From NCBI GenBank assembly GCA_945898055.1, contig CAMDGV010000031.1, forward strand, positions 1 through 51,455: 51,455 nt of DNA. The letters are read 5' to 3'. The translations under genes and the position numbers were made by a program. Of this stretch, positions 15,690 to 23,788 are shown in pieces; the first letter of the stretch is position 1; each line of letters opens with the position of its first letter. Source of the DNA: Akkermansia muciniphila (GTDB lineage Bacteria > Verrucomicrobiota > Verrucomicrobiia > Limisphaerales > UBA9464). The notes below the pieces were generated by a model. The model was not told the DNA's origin, searched no databases, and saw only the letters and a program-made list of their open reading frames with translations.

Positions 15690-16664
15690 TCACGTCGTCA
15701 CCGCCGGCCCACGCCGCATCTGGTCCAACACCTCGGCAAGCTGCGGAAGACCTGCGACTCGAATGGCACCGATCTCTGCCAGCACGGCCTCATACCCTGC
15801 CGAAGCCCGTCCACCCACTAGGATGTGGATCCCCGCGGGCAAAAGTCGACGCAACCGTCTCAGTTCCGTCGGAAGATCGGGGTCATCCTCCGGGTGGACG
15901 ATGGAAAGTGCTACCGCCCTCGCCCCTTGGGCGAGGGCGACCGAGACGATCTCTTCGGAAGGCAGACTTATTCCGGCATAGACGACCCGCCATCCACCGT
16001 GAGTCGCCGCCGCCGCCACTAGCACCGCACCCAACTCGTGCAATTGGCCACTGGGCGTCGTCGCCACCATTACTGGTGCCCTTGGGTGCAAGGCGACGGG
16101 ACGCGTCATCTGAGTCACAAAGGTCCGGATGCAGGACGACGCCACGTGCTCATGCGCCACCTTCAATGTTCCGGCTCGCCACGCCTCCCCGATCTGGGCA
16201 ACCAAGGGAGCGATGATCTCCCCGAGAAGTCGCAGTTGCCCCAAATCAACCGAGCCTCGATCCAAAATATCTTCCAGACGGGTGCTGTCCATGGCTTCGA
16301 CTGCCGAATACGCCTCCCCGACCAGGTCCACGACCGTTAAGCCACCGATCGTAGTCGGTCGCTTGGCGGTCGGCTCCGGCGCCGGCGCGGGAGCCGGAGC
16401 CGATAGTGCCGCATCCTCCGCGACCAAAACGTTCAATCGATCGGTCGGAAGCTGGGCGATATCGCCAATGCTATGACCGACATCCGTCGCCCGCTTCAAG
16501 GCCAGCAATCGCTCGATGTCTTCGGTGGTGTACAGTCGGCGGTTCCCCTCGTTCCGTTCCGGCTGGATCGTGGAGTAACGCTTTTCCCAAGCCCGGATCA
16601 AGTGCGGGCTGAGCCCGGTCTTGCGAGCCACCACCTTGATCGAATGTCTTAATTCATTTGCCAT
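15690..16664 (-). CDS. MerR-type regulator with B12-binding domain (CarH/LitR-like)
   Basis: A 324-residue regulator. A MerR helix-turn-helix lies at the N-terminus (about 1-75, KTGLSPHLIRAWEKRY, NRRLYTTEDI). A Pro/Ala linker (APAPAPAPEP) leads to a B12-binding helical domain and a Rossmann cobalamin domain. W162 and E172-H173 form the Wx9EH signature of adenosylcobalamin photoreceptors of the CarH family. H209 in SGQLHELG matches the lower cobalt ligand. CarH-type proteins repress as tetramers in the dark and release DNA when light breaks the Co-C bond. The ATG at 16664 starts directly before the HTH; a GTG at 16745 is an alternative. It is divergent from a sigma-70 factor, which suggests they work together. 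Light sensing is inferred from the residues present. Confidence 0.85.
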   Translation of the reverse strand: MANELRHSIKVVARKTGLSPHLIRAWEKRYSTIQPERNEGNRRLYTTEDIERLLALKRATDVGHSIGDIAQLPTDRLNVLVAEDAALSAPAPAPAPEPTAKRPTTIGGLTVVDLVGEAYSAVEAMDSTRLEDILDRGSVDLGQLRLLGEIIAPLVAQIGEAWRAGTLKVAHEHVASSCIRTFVTQMTRPVALHPRAPVMVATTPSGQLHELGAVLVAAAATHGGWRVVYAGISLPSEEIVSVALAQGARAVALSIVHPEDDPDLPTELRRLRRLLPAGIHILVGGRASAGYEAVLAEIGAIRVAGLPQLAEVLDQMRRGPAVTT

Positions 16665-16759
16665 AGAATGCACAGAAACCTCAGCGAACTGCCCCCTTGA
16701 ATTCAGGAGATCCGGTAACTCCCCTTCGGTTCCAGTAAAGTGCACGTTTTTATCAAAAC

Positions 16760-16788
16760 ATCAATCAGACAAACCATGAACACGTCAA
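16760..16788 (-). promoter_or_regulatory. candidate promoter of the CarH-like gene
   Basis: On the minus strand TTGACG (16788-16783) is followed after exactly 17 nt by ATTGAT (16765-16760). It would give a leader of about 90 nt to the ATG at 16664. Strength unknown. Confidence 0.4.
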
Positions 16789-16823
16789 AACAAGCAGTTG
16801 ACAGCACTCTGAATAAAGCGCAG

Positions 16824-16858
16824 AAGTGTAACAGGTATTAGACAATAGCTTTACACTT
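16824..16858. promoter_or_regulatory. inverted repeat, possible operator
   Basis: AAGTGTAA (16824-16831) and TTACACTT (16851-16858) are perfect inverted repeats 19 bp apart, 39 bp upstream of the sigma-factor ATG. They lie in the divergent region of the CarH-like gene, so they are a candidate operator for it. Confidence 0.5.
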
Positions 16859-16896
16859 AATTCACAAGAGTTAGTCAGCCGCGAACTCGATTCCCC

Positions 16897-17973
16897 ATGA
16901 AAACCCTTAATATTCCCGCCGTCGCAAGTCCGGTGTCGCCCTCGAAGAGCCGCCAGCCGGCCAGTCGAGCGAAGAGAATCTCCACTGGCAGAGTAAAGAC
17001 CACGACCTCGACTGCACCCACCTCTGCCCCCGCCCAGATCCAACTCCCTCGGGAAGGAGTCCGGTACGACGTGGAATCGGCCCCAGTGGAGACGCGATCG
17101 GCCTTAACATTGTACATGCGGGACGCCTTCGAGGTCCCCCTGCTGTCGATTCAGGAGGAGATCGAATTGGCGGCGCGCATCAAGGCGGGCGATATGGAAG
17201 CCCGAGAGCATATGATTCGGGCGAACCTCCGTCTGGTGGTGAAGATCGCTCGGGATTACGATGGATTCGGCCTACCGCTGCTCGACCTGATCAACGAGGG
17301 CAACATCGGGCTGATGAAGGGAGTTGAGCGATTTGATCCGTCCAAGGGGGGGAAGCTTTCCACCTATGCGTCTTGGTGGATCAAGCAATCGATCAAGCGG
17401 TCCCTCGCCAACCAGTCCAAGACTATCCGTCTCCCGGTGCATGTGGTGGACAAGATTTCGAAGATGCGTCGGGCCACGATGGAGCTCCAGGAAGTGTTCG
17501 GTCGTGAACCGACCGACGAAGAACTGGCCGAGGAAATGGAGGTGCCCCTTCGCAAGGTGAAGCTTTGGCAGCACGCCTCGATGAAGACGGCATCTCTCGA
17601 CCAGCCCCTCGGCGACGATGACTCCAGCCAACTCGGTAACGTCGTGCCGGACGAGGGGCTGACCGATCCCTATCGTACGCTCGAGCAGGCAACCACCCAC
17701 GCGATGGTCCGCAACTTCCTCGAAGTGCTAGCCCCACGGGAGCTGACAATCCTGCAGGAACGGTATGGTCTGAATGGCGGACCCGGGAAGACCTTGGACG
17801 ACATCGGCCGCAAGTTCGGTGTGACGCGGGAGCGGATCCGTCAGTTGCAGAATCTAGCGCTGGCAAAGCTGCGCGGGCAGATCGAGAAACTGGAAGCGAT
17901 CCGGTTGCCCAGCCAAGATCCGTTGCTGGCTTTTTACCGTCCGGGTCAAAAGCAAACTCCGGTCAGTGTTTGA
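16897..17973 (+). CDS. RNA polymerase sigma-70 factor, RpoD-like group 2
   Basis: A 358-residue sigma factor. A basic, Ser/Thr-rich N-terminal stretch of about 60 residues replaces the long region 1.1 of housekeeping RpoD. Region 1.2 is YMRDAFEVPLLSIQEEIEL. Region 2 includes DLINEGNIGLMKGVERF, STYASWWIKQSIKRSL (2.3-2.4) and IRLPVHVVDKI (3.0). Region 4 includes LAPRELTILQERYGL and GVTRERIRQLQNLALAKL (the 4.2 helix-turn-helix). The short N-terminus suggests an alternative group 2 factor, not the essential sigma. It is divergent from the CarH-like regulator, recalling LitR-sigma pairs known in actinobacteria, although that partner is an ECF factor. A decayed copy of its 3' end lies at 18510-18585. 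Confidence 0.85.
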   Translation: MKTLNIPAVASPVSPSKSRQPASRAKRISTGRVKTTTSTAPTSAPAQIQLPREGVRYDVESAPVETRSALTLYMRDAFEVPLLSIQEEIELAARIKAGDMEAREHMIRANLRLVVKIARDYDGFGLPLLDLINEGNIGLMKGVERFDPSKGGKLSTYASWWIKQSIKRSLANQSKTIRLPVHVVDKISKMRRATMELQEVFGREPTDEELAEEMEVPLRKVKLWQHASMKTASLDQPLGDDDSSQLGNVVPDEGLTDPYRTLEQATTHAMVRNFLEVLAPRELTILQERYGLNGGPGKTLDDIGRKFGVTRERIRQLQNLALAKLRGQIEKLEAIRLPSQDPLLAFYRPGQKQTPVSV

Positions 17974-18016
17974 TTGGTTTTTCAAGTGGGCCACTTGTCA
18001 TGCAAACTCCCAAACC

Positions 18017-18395
18017 ACTGATAGGAAATTGCTTTTCGACGGGGAACGGAAAGGGCGGAGGAGTTCTCACGCGAAGACGCGAAGACGTGAAGGGGAGAAG
18101 AGGATTGGGAGGGTCAAAACTATGGGGCAGGCTATTTATTTCTATGGGGCAGGCTGTTTATTTCTCTCCCTTGAATCCTTTGCGTCTTAGCGTCTTGAGC
18201 GAAGCGGGCGTGAGAAACTGATAGGAAATTGCTTTTCGACGGGGAGCGGAAAGGGCGGATGAGGTCTCACGCGAAGACGCGAAGACGCGAAGGGGAGAAG
18301 AGGATTGGGAGAGGTATTTCATGGCTTTCTTGAATCCTTTGCGTCTTAGCGTCTTGAGCGAAGCGGGCGTGAGACTGAGAGGAAACTGCTTTTTT
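18017..18395 (+). repeat. dispersed ~180-bp repeat, two units plus a partial third
   Basis: Units begin with ACTGATAGGAAATTGCTTTT at 18017 and 18217, and a partial one (ACTGAGAGGAAACTGC) at 18374. Each holds TCTCACGC-GAAGACGCGAAGACG on the left and a roughly complementary right arm CTTTGCGTCTTAGCG to GCGTGAGA (18065-18215 and 18265-18374). Unit 1 has a 22-bp tandem duplication of TATGGGGCAGGCT-type sequence (18121-18164); unit 2 lacks that core altogether. The same family fills 50998-51455. Confidence 0.9.
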
Positions 18396-18509
18396 AGGGT
18401 CACCGCAACGACTCCCTAGCTCATCCAAGTTTAAAAAAGCGACCGCCCTTTTTATTTCTCGGCGTGATGGTTTCACGCACCCAGGTAGGAGACGCTATCA
18501 AACGCAACA

Positions 18510-18585
18510 AAAACTCTTAATGCTCCGGCATCCCAGCCAACACCCGTTGCTGACTTTTTATCCTCTGAGTCAAAAGCAAATTCCT
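18510..18585 (+). pseudogene. remnant of a sigma-factor 3' end
   Basis: By manual alignment 57 of 76 bases match 17885-17960, the last codons of the sigma gene (CCCAGCCAA, GACTTTTTA and AGTCAAAAGCAAA are well preserved). Translated, PSQHPLLTFYPLSQKQIP matches PSQDPLLAFYRPGQKQTP. It is a decayed duplicate of the sigma 3' end, now separated from the gene by the 18017-18395 repeats. The remaining gap to 18867 shows no gene. Confidence 0.65.
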
Positions 18586-18807
18586 CTAATTAAGTTTCTC
18601 AGAGGTGAGCAGTCCCTTGACCGCCATACGCTCCATCAGAGTTCGGACCGTGGAGACCGACCAGTCACGCTGACCTACTAGGTGCCCCTGCACGGTCGGT
18701 TCTCCAAAGGTTGCGAGTTTTCCAAGCTCACACCCAAGGAAGTCCATTGCGTCGAAACCCTGCTCAACTCACACCTCAGAAAATGCCTTTCCTACCACAC
18801 CCTTTGC

Positions 18808-18827
18808 GACAATTTTTAAAAATCGTC
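18808..18827. promoter_or_regulatory. AT-rich palindrome upstream of the porin operon
   Basis: GACAATTTTTAAAAATCGTC is a palindrome with one mismatched pair; its core ATTTTTAAAAAT is perfect. It lies 40 bp before the porin ATG, in operator position. The porin has a good ribosome-binding site, AGGGAGA, 4-5 nt before its ATG. Confidence 0.4.
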
Positions 18828-18867
18828 TCGCCTTAGCACTTTGAATCGGGATCTTTAAGGGAGAGCT

Positions 18868-20232
18868 ATGCATTCCTCTGCTTATCTGTATGCATCTATT
18901 CTACTACTTTGTCTTCCACTAAACAAAGTGGATTTCAGCGTACTTAAGGCAGATGAAGTAACGGATCCACGTAGAGAATTACAGTTGTTACGTGAGCAAA
19001 ACGAGGCGTTACAACGCCAAATGCGCAAACAGGCTGAGCAACTGGATCGCTTAACCAAAATCGTCACAGAGCTTCAAGACTCCGTTCCCAAGAGCCAACC
19101 TCAAAAACCTCAAACGTCCGATCTTGATCCGTCGACGCCGCAAACACCGCGTCAAGAATCCATCTTTCGCTCGGCCGTTCAGGAGTCCTTAGGCAAGGTT
19201 CATATTAGCGGTCAAGGCGGGTTAGCTTTCTTTAGTCACGAGTCGAATGGGCGGTTTCCCGATGCGGCCTTCCGAGCGGACGAGGCCTATTTGTTTGTCG
19301 AAGCACCCGTCTTTGAGGACATTTACCTCTTCTCAGAGACAAAATTCTTTCGCCGAGAAGATCTGAGCCAACAAATTATTCCGGGAGAAATTTATTTGGA
19401 TTTTGAGAATCTCTCTCGCTGGTGGAATCAAGAAAGCCAACTAAGCCTTAGAATGGGGCGTTTGGATATTCCATTTGGTGAAGAATATCTGTCCAGAGAT
19501 GCCAGCGACAACCGTTTGATTTCGCATTCTCTCAGTGATTTCTGGGGCATCGATGAAGGGGTCGAGGTCTACGGGACACTCAAACATATTCAATATGTCT
19601 TGGCCGTCCAAAATGGCGGTCATCCTTCAATCAATGATTACAACTCCGATAAGTCGGTGACACTCCGACTGGGAGGAGACCCAGTGAAATGGCTGCATCT
19701 GGGGGTTAGCCTGATGCGCACTGGCGATCTAGACGTCAAGAACGACCAACTTTCTGAACTCTGGTTCGGCAACGGCTTCTTTCGCTCAGTCGGTTCTACG
19801 AATACAACCACTTTCGAGGCCAATCTAGTTCAAGGGGATACCACCTTTCGATGGCAAAATGGGCATCTAGGTTTGTCCGGCGGCGCCATCCAGTATTCAG
19901 ACAACGACCCGCGTTCATCTAATTCTCGCACTGTCTTCTTTTACTCGACTGAAGTCGTTCAATACCTCAGTAAAAAATTCTATCTTGCGGGCCGCTTTAG
20001 CGAGATCTGGACCGATCGCGGATTTCCGATGGTCGGTGACGGTGGGTATTCTAAATACCTTAACCAAGTCCTGACGAAAGACCTTTGGAGGTTCAGCATC
20101 GGCGTTGGCTACCAGATTGGTCCTAGCCTTCTGCTTAAAGCGGAGTACAGCATAAATCGGGGCCATGAGGCTAACGGAAACACACGCGATCAGGAAAATC
20201 TTTCCGCCGTGGAAGCTTCATTTAAATTCTGA
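18868..20232 (+). CDS. outer-membrane porin-like β-barrel protein
   Basis: A 454-residue exported protein. It has an N-terminal hydrophobic signal (YLYASILLLCLPL) and a coiled coil of about 45 residues (ELQLLREQNEALQRQMRKQ...). A Pro/Gln-rich linker leads to a long β-rich region from about residue 105 that ends in Phe (VEASFKF), as outer-membrane barrels do. The coiled coil before the barrel is typical of porins that anchor to peptidoglycan. It is the first gene of a three-gene unit: the cupredoxin-like gene starts 2 bp after its stop. A substrate channel or electron-transfer scaffold are both possible. No haem motif is present. Confidence 0.75.
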   Translation: MHSSAYLYASILLLCLPLNKVDFSVLKADEVTDPRRELQLLREQNEALQRQMRKQAEQLDRLTKIVTELQDSVPKSQPQKPQTSDLDPSTPQTPRQESIFRSAVQESLGKVHISGQGGLAFFSHESNGRFPDAAFRADEAYLFVEAPVFEDIYLFSETKFFRREDLSQQIIPGEIYLDFENLSRWWNQESQLSLRMGRLDIPFGEEYLSRDASDNRLISHSLSDFWGIDEGVEVYGTLKHIQYVLAVQNGGHPSINDYNSDKSVTLRLGGDPVKWLHLGVSLMRTGDLDVKNDQLSELWFGNGFFRSVGSTNTTTFEANLVQGDTTFRWQNGHLGLSGGAIQYSDNDPRSSNSRTVFFYSTEVVQYLSKKFYLAGRFSEIWTDRGFPMVGDGGYSKYLNQVLTKDLWRFSIGVGYQIGPSLLLKAEYSINRGHEANGNTRDQENLSAVEASFKF

Positions 20233-20233
20233 G

Positions 20234-20977
20234 ATGAAACACTCTTTGGCTCTACTCGCCCTCTTGGCATTGCCCTATTATTTACACCTCCAAGCTGGAT
20301 CTCTGACGGGAACTATTCAGGCACGAGGAAAAACAGAGAATTCAGAATCGGCCGGGAAGTATGACAGCCGAAAGTTTAAGTTTATCGAGCGAGTCAATTA
20401 CGAGGCTCTGCGAGACTTTGTGGTTTACGTCGAAGGGACTTCGCTCGCTAACACCTCCACAAACGAGACCCCAACTCCTCCATTAGATCCCTCAACTTTT
20501 GTTCCAATACCAGCCAAAATTTTTACTAAAAAATTAGTGTCGCAGAAAGGGGCTGTTTTCTCACCGCATATCAATCCCATTATCAGGGGAGCCTCTATTG
20601 AATGGCCCAATGAAGATGAGATTTTTCATAATGTTTTTTCGATATCGGAGGCTAAGGAATTTGATCTTGGTTTATATAAAAAACCCGATATCAAAAAGGT
20701 CGTTTTTGATAAATTAGGAAGGGTTGATGTCTTCTGCTCAATTCATTCAACAATGAATTGTGTTGTTTTAGTATTGCCTAATAAATATTTTTCTGTAACC
20801 GATTCGAAAGGACGTTATTTGATACCAGATTTGGCGCCTGGAAAATATGAGATTCGAGTCTGGCACGAGCGTCTACCAAGTCTGCGAAGAACTGTTACAA
20901 TAATAGATTCAAAAGAGACTAATATTAATTTTATATTAGGCCCGGGTGGGATGACAAAAATAGGCTCAGAACTATGA
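20234..20977 (+). CDS. cupredoxin-like exported protein with carboxypeptidase-regulatory-like domain
   Basis: A 247-residue protein with signal peptide MKHSLALLALLALPYYLHLQ. The ATG at 20234 is preferred; a longer frame overlaps the porin gene. The middle is a plastocyanin-type β-sandwich. His132 (IFHNVFS), Cys168, His171 and Met174 (CSIHSTM) match the type 1 copper ligands of CxxHxxM cupredoxins, often annotated as methylamine utilisation proteins. The C-terminus (about 190-235, SKGRYLIPDLAPGKYEIRVW) is a carboxypeptidase-regulatory-like β domain. It overlaps the histidine-kinase gene by 4 bp (ATGA). A periplasmic copper protein feeding the kinase or porin is inferred from the layout. Confidence 0.75.
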   Translation: MKHSLALLALLALPYYLHLQAGSLTGTIQARGKTENSESAGKYDSRKFKFIERVNYEALRDFVVYVEGTSLANTSTNETPTPPLDPSTFVPIPAKIFTKKLVSQKGAVFSPHINPIIRGASIEWPNEDEIFHNVFSISEAKEFDLGLYKKPDIKKVVFDKLGRVDVFCSIHSTMNCVVLVLPNKYFSVTDSKGRYLIPDLAPGKYEIRVWHERLPSLRRTVTIIDSKETNINFILGPGGMTKIGSEL

Positions 20978-22791
20978 CCCGCCAAGGTCGTCCCTGGCTT
21001 TATGGTTTGCAGAGTAAGTTGCAGTTGCCCATTTTATCGCTGCTCGTAATTTTGATAATTGGGGCGGGCTTGTTTTTAAATCAGCGTCTTGAGGCGGAAT
21101 ACAGACGCGATATGGAGGGGATACTTGCGCGCGCTACTTTTTTAGTTGAAAAGGCCGAAATACTCCGAAATCAAAATCTAATCCTTAGATTTCAGGGAGT
21201 TTCTACTGAACCCCGTTTTAAGGCAATGGCTCAACTTGGAGACCCCGTTACCTTTGAGGAGATGCTTCAAAAACAAACTGGGGAACTGAGTGTCGATGCC
21301 GTCTTGTTTACCTCAGTTGAGGGTAAAACGGTCGCCTTTAGCTCGCCTAAAACTAATCTGGATCGAGACTATTTTACGACCGCTAGTGCCGACTCTATTG
21401 ATAGGGCGTTTAAATTTACTCGCCCCTCAATTGACCTTGTTCAGATTGGCAATAAACTATTTAATTTAATATCAGTTCCAACGTTGATCGGTGATAGAGT
21501 GATCGGAGTTGTTACTTTTGGATTAGAGATGGGAGATAAAGTTGCAGAAGAATTCAAGAAACTGTCGAACGCAGATGTTTTGTTTGTCGCCAACAATAAA
21601 GTTCTCACCACAACTTTATTAAAAAATATACCTCCGTACTATGAGCTCCATCAAGTAGGTATCGCCCGAGAAATACTAGTAGAGCATGAGCATTATTTTA
21701 TATCAACTGGAAAATTTTCAGGTTTTATATTAGATCAAAACTTCAAATTTACCTTATTTTATTCAAGTAATATTGAATGGGTGGAACTAAAATCGACTCG
21801 TTTTAAAATTTTTTCATTTGCTCTGTTAATTCTCTTCATAGGCTGCTTTTTTATTTGGACAATTATCCAAAATACGCTAGATAACCTGCAAATCTTGAGC
21901 CGAGCTGTTGAACACTATGGATCCGATGAAATCTTTACTCCAGTAGCAATTAAGTCGAATGACCAAATTGGTGATCTTGCTCTGATTTTTAATCAGACAC
22001 TGCTTAAGCTGAGTGCTGCAAAGGGGGAAATGGTGCAGTTAAATAGCGATTTAAGGTCAGCGAAAGAGAATGCGGAAGCTGGCAATAGGGCCAAGAGCGT
22101 CTTCTTAACAATTATGTCTCATGAACTTCGAACTCCATTGAACGGAATTTTAGGGATAAGCTCTATTTTTAATAGCCAAGATTTAGATAAGGAACACCAA
22201 GAATTCATTAAAATAATTGAATCGAGCGGGCGTTCTTTATTATCTATTATTGATTCTATATTAGAATTTGTGCAACTGGAATCAGGTCGTCTAGTACTTG
22301 CAAGTTCCCGAGTATCCTTGACGGAGATGGCTCAATATATTATAAAATTTTTTGAGGAAGAGGCTTCGAAAAAAGGGGTGGTTCTGACTTTTCAAGATTC
22401 AGAAATAACACCGCAGATTTTTCTTGGAGATCCAGATCGCCTCCGGCAGATCCTTTCAATTCTAGTTTCCAACGCCATTAAGTTCACCCCCAAAGGCTCA
22501 GTGAAAGTGACACTCCAAATTGGCCCGGTGATAGGCGGACGAGTTTCAAGTACTTTTAGGGTCTGCGACACCGGCATTGGTATGAGTCAGGCAGTTCGAG
22601 GGAAGCTATTTGAGCCTTTTTTTCAAGCGGACGCGACAAACAGTCGATCCTTTGACGGAGCAGGTCTTGGCTTAAGTATTTGCAGTCGATTGGTCGAAAG
22701 AATGGGTGGAGTGATCGGTGTGGAAAGCGCGATTGGCCATGGATCAGAATTTTATTTCACCGTGCCTTTGGAACTTTATTTATCGGCTTAG
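20974..22791 (+). CDS. membrane sensor histidine kinase with periplasmic sensor domain
   Basis: A 605-residue hybrid-less kinase. TM1 lies at about 18-37. A periplasmic sensor of about 230 residues looks like a Cache domain (DAVLFTSVEGKTVAFSSP, NLDRDYFTTA, VIGVVTFGLEMG). TM2 is about 270-290 (ALLILFIGCFFIWTII), followed by a HAMP-like linker. HisKA has His383 in MSHELRTPLNGILGIS. HATPase_c shows SNAIKFTPKGSV, VCDTGIGMS and GAGLGLSICSRLV. No receiver domain or response regulator is adjacent, so its target is elsewhere. The gene is clearly more A+T-rich than its neighbours (with the 3' half of the preceding gene), which suggests acquisition by transfer. Confidence 0.88.
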   Translation: MTRQGRPWLYGLQSKLQLPILSLLVILIIGAGLFLNQRLEAEYRRDMEGILARATFLVEKAEILRNQNLILRFQGVSTEPRFKAMAQLGDPVTFEEMLQKQTGELSVDAVLFTSVEGKTVAFSSPKTNLDRDYFTTASADSIDRAFKFTRPSIDLVQIGNKLFNLISVPTLIGDRVIGVVTFGLEMGDKVAEEFKKLSNADVLFVANNKVLTTTLLKNIPPYYELHQVGIAREILVEHEHYFISTGKFSGFILDQNFKFTLFYSSNIEWVELKSTRFKIFSFALLILFIGCFFIWTIIQNTLDNLQILSRAVEHYGSDEIFTPVAIKSNDQIGDLALIFNQTLLKLSAAKGEMVQLNSDLRSAKENAEAGNRAKSVFLTIMSHELRTPLNGILGISSIFNSQDLDKEHQEFIKIIESSGRSLLSIIDSILEFVQLESGRLVLASSRVSLTEMAQYIIKFFEEEASKKGVVLTFQDSEITPQIFLGDPDRLRQILSILVSNAIKFTPKGSVKVTLQIGPVIGGRVSSTFRVCDTGIGMSQAVRGKLFEPFFQADATNSRSFDGAGLGLSICSRLVERMGGVIGVESAIGHGSEFYFTVPLELYLSA

Positions 22792-22904
22792 ACGGCGTTT
22801 TATGTGAAGTGGGTTCTTCGCGGTGGAGAAAGGCCTTGAAGATTTATTCCAGAGTGAGCGCGGAGATCTATTGGCAGCATGAAGTAAGACCTGACGAGCC
22901 AATT

Positions 22905-22936
22905 AAAAACCCAGAACCGTCTGCGACGATTCTGGG
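22905..22936 (-). terminator. Rho-independent terminator of the rhodanese gene
   Basis: On the minus strand CCCAGAATCGTC, loop GCA, GACGGTTCTGGG (12-bp stem with one G·T) is followed by TTTTT. It stands 27 bp past the rhodanese stop. Confidence 0.85.
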
Positions 22937-22962
22937 GAAGTAAAAAAGAAATCGAAACTGGA

Positions 22963-23349
22963 TCAGTGAGCCGTCTCAACCTTTTCGCCGGCTTTGTTCC
23001 AACCGGAGATGCCAGCGGACATGTGTTTGACGTTCTTATATCCAAGTTTGTTAGCCGCATCGGCGGCGGCTTGGTACGCCTTACAACGAGGATTGCCGCA
23101 ATACGCAACGATCAGGGCATTCTTATTGGCAGGAAGAGACTTGGCCAATGAACCCTCGATCTTATCAAAGTTTAAGGCGCCCGGAACGTGCCCCTTATTG
23201 TAGGAGTCAGAGCCGTTGACGTCGATAAACGTGGCTTTTTTAGTGCCGACCAGAGCCTTGACTTCGGCAACACTGATATCTGGGTATTCTCCGGCAAAGG
23301 TAGCGCCGGCGATGACGAGAGTAGCTAGGAACGCGACAATTTTTTTCAT
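22963..23349 (-). CDS. periplasmic rhodanese-like protein
   Basis: A 128-residue single-domain rhodanese with a signal peptide (KKIVAFLATLVIAGATFAG). The fold shows ATFIDVNGSDSYNKGHVPGALNF, and the active-site loop holds Cys84 in YCGNPRCKA. Cys84 would carry the persulfide; the loop has a second Cys (Cys89), which is unusual for a simple sulfurtransferase and could allow a disulfide. Family members transfer sulfane sulfur or act in periplasmic redox. It is monocistronic with its own terminator. TAAAAT lies 9 nt before the ATG, which suggests a nearly leaderless message. Confidence 0.88.
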   Translation of the reverse strand: MKKIVAFLATLVIAGATFAGEYPDISVAEVKALVGTKKATFIDVNGSDSYNKGHVPGALNFDKIEGSLAKSLPANKNALIVAYCGNPRCKAYQAAADAANKLGYKNVKHMSAGISGWNKAGEKVETAH

Positions 23350-23788
23350 ATGATTGAGATTTTACCGAGGTTCGACCCAGTTTGTTTTGTGACTGGAGTT
23401 CGTTGTTTCTAAGAAAGTCCAAATTTAGTCCGTCTGCAACTTCATTTCGCTGAGGATTCAACTGCTAACGACATCTCAAACGGACGCATTGCTTGTGCCC
23501 CCTGTGGTTTGGGTTTCTTGATCGCAGCGATTAAGTTGGGTAAGGCACTCTTTTTCGTCGATCAAGAGGTAGCCGATTCACTGGATATTTACAGCCTGCT
23601 GGCTTGGTTTTCCTACGTTATTTTCTAACGAAAGACCTTTGTCGCGTAATCGGATTCAATTTTGGGGCCTAGGCGTGGGAACAGCAATTGAGCCCCTCTT
23701 CTGCTCGATTGAATTCGAGTTCATTGGCTTATTGGCAATTCCCTCGCTTTGCCTTAGAGACCGATTCAGTCATGGTCCTCAGCCCAAG
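23350..23788. other. intergenic region upstream of hrpA
   Basis: About 440 bp between the divergent rhodanese and HrpA genes. An in-frame TTG at 23639 could extend HrpA by 50 residues, but that extension is hydrophobic and unlike the family. I see no separate gene and no clear hrpA promoter. Confidence 0.5.

Noticed and set aside
16798-16803. TTGACA as the -35 of the sigma-factor gene
   Set aside because: No acceptable -10 lies 16-18 bp downstream on the plus strand.
18017-18395. CRISPR array
   Set aside because: The repeats are ~150-200 bp with no short unique spacers, and no cas gene is in the window.
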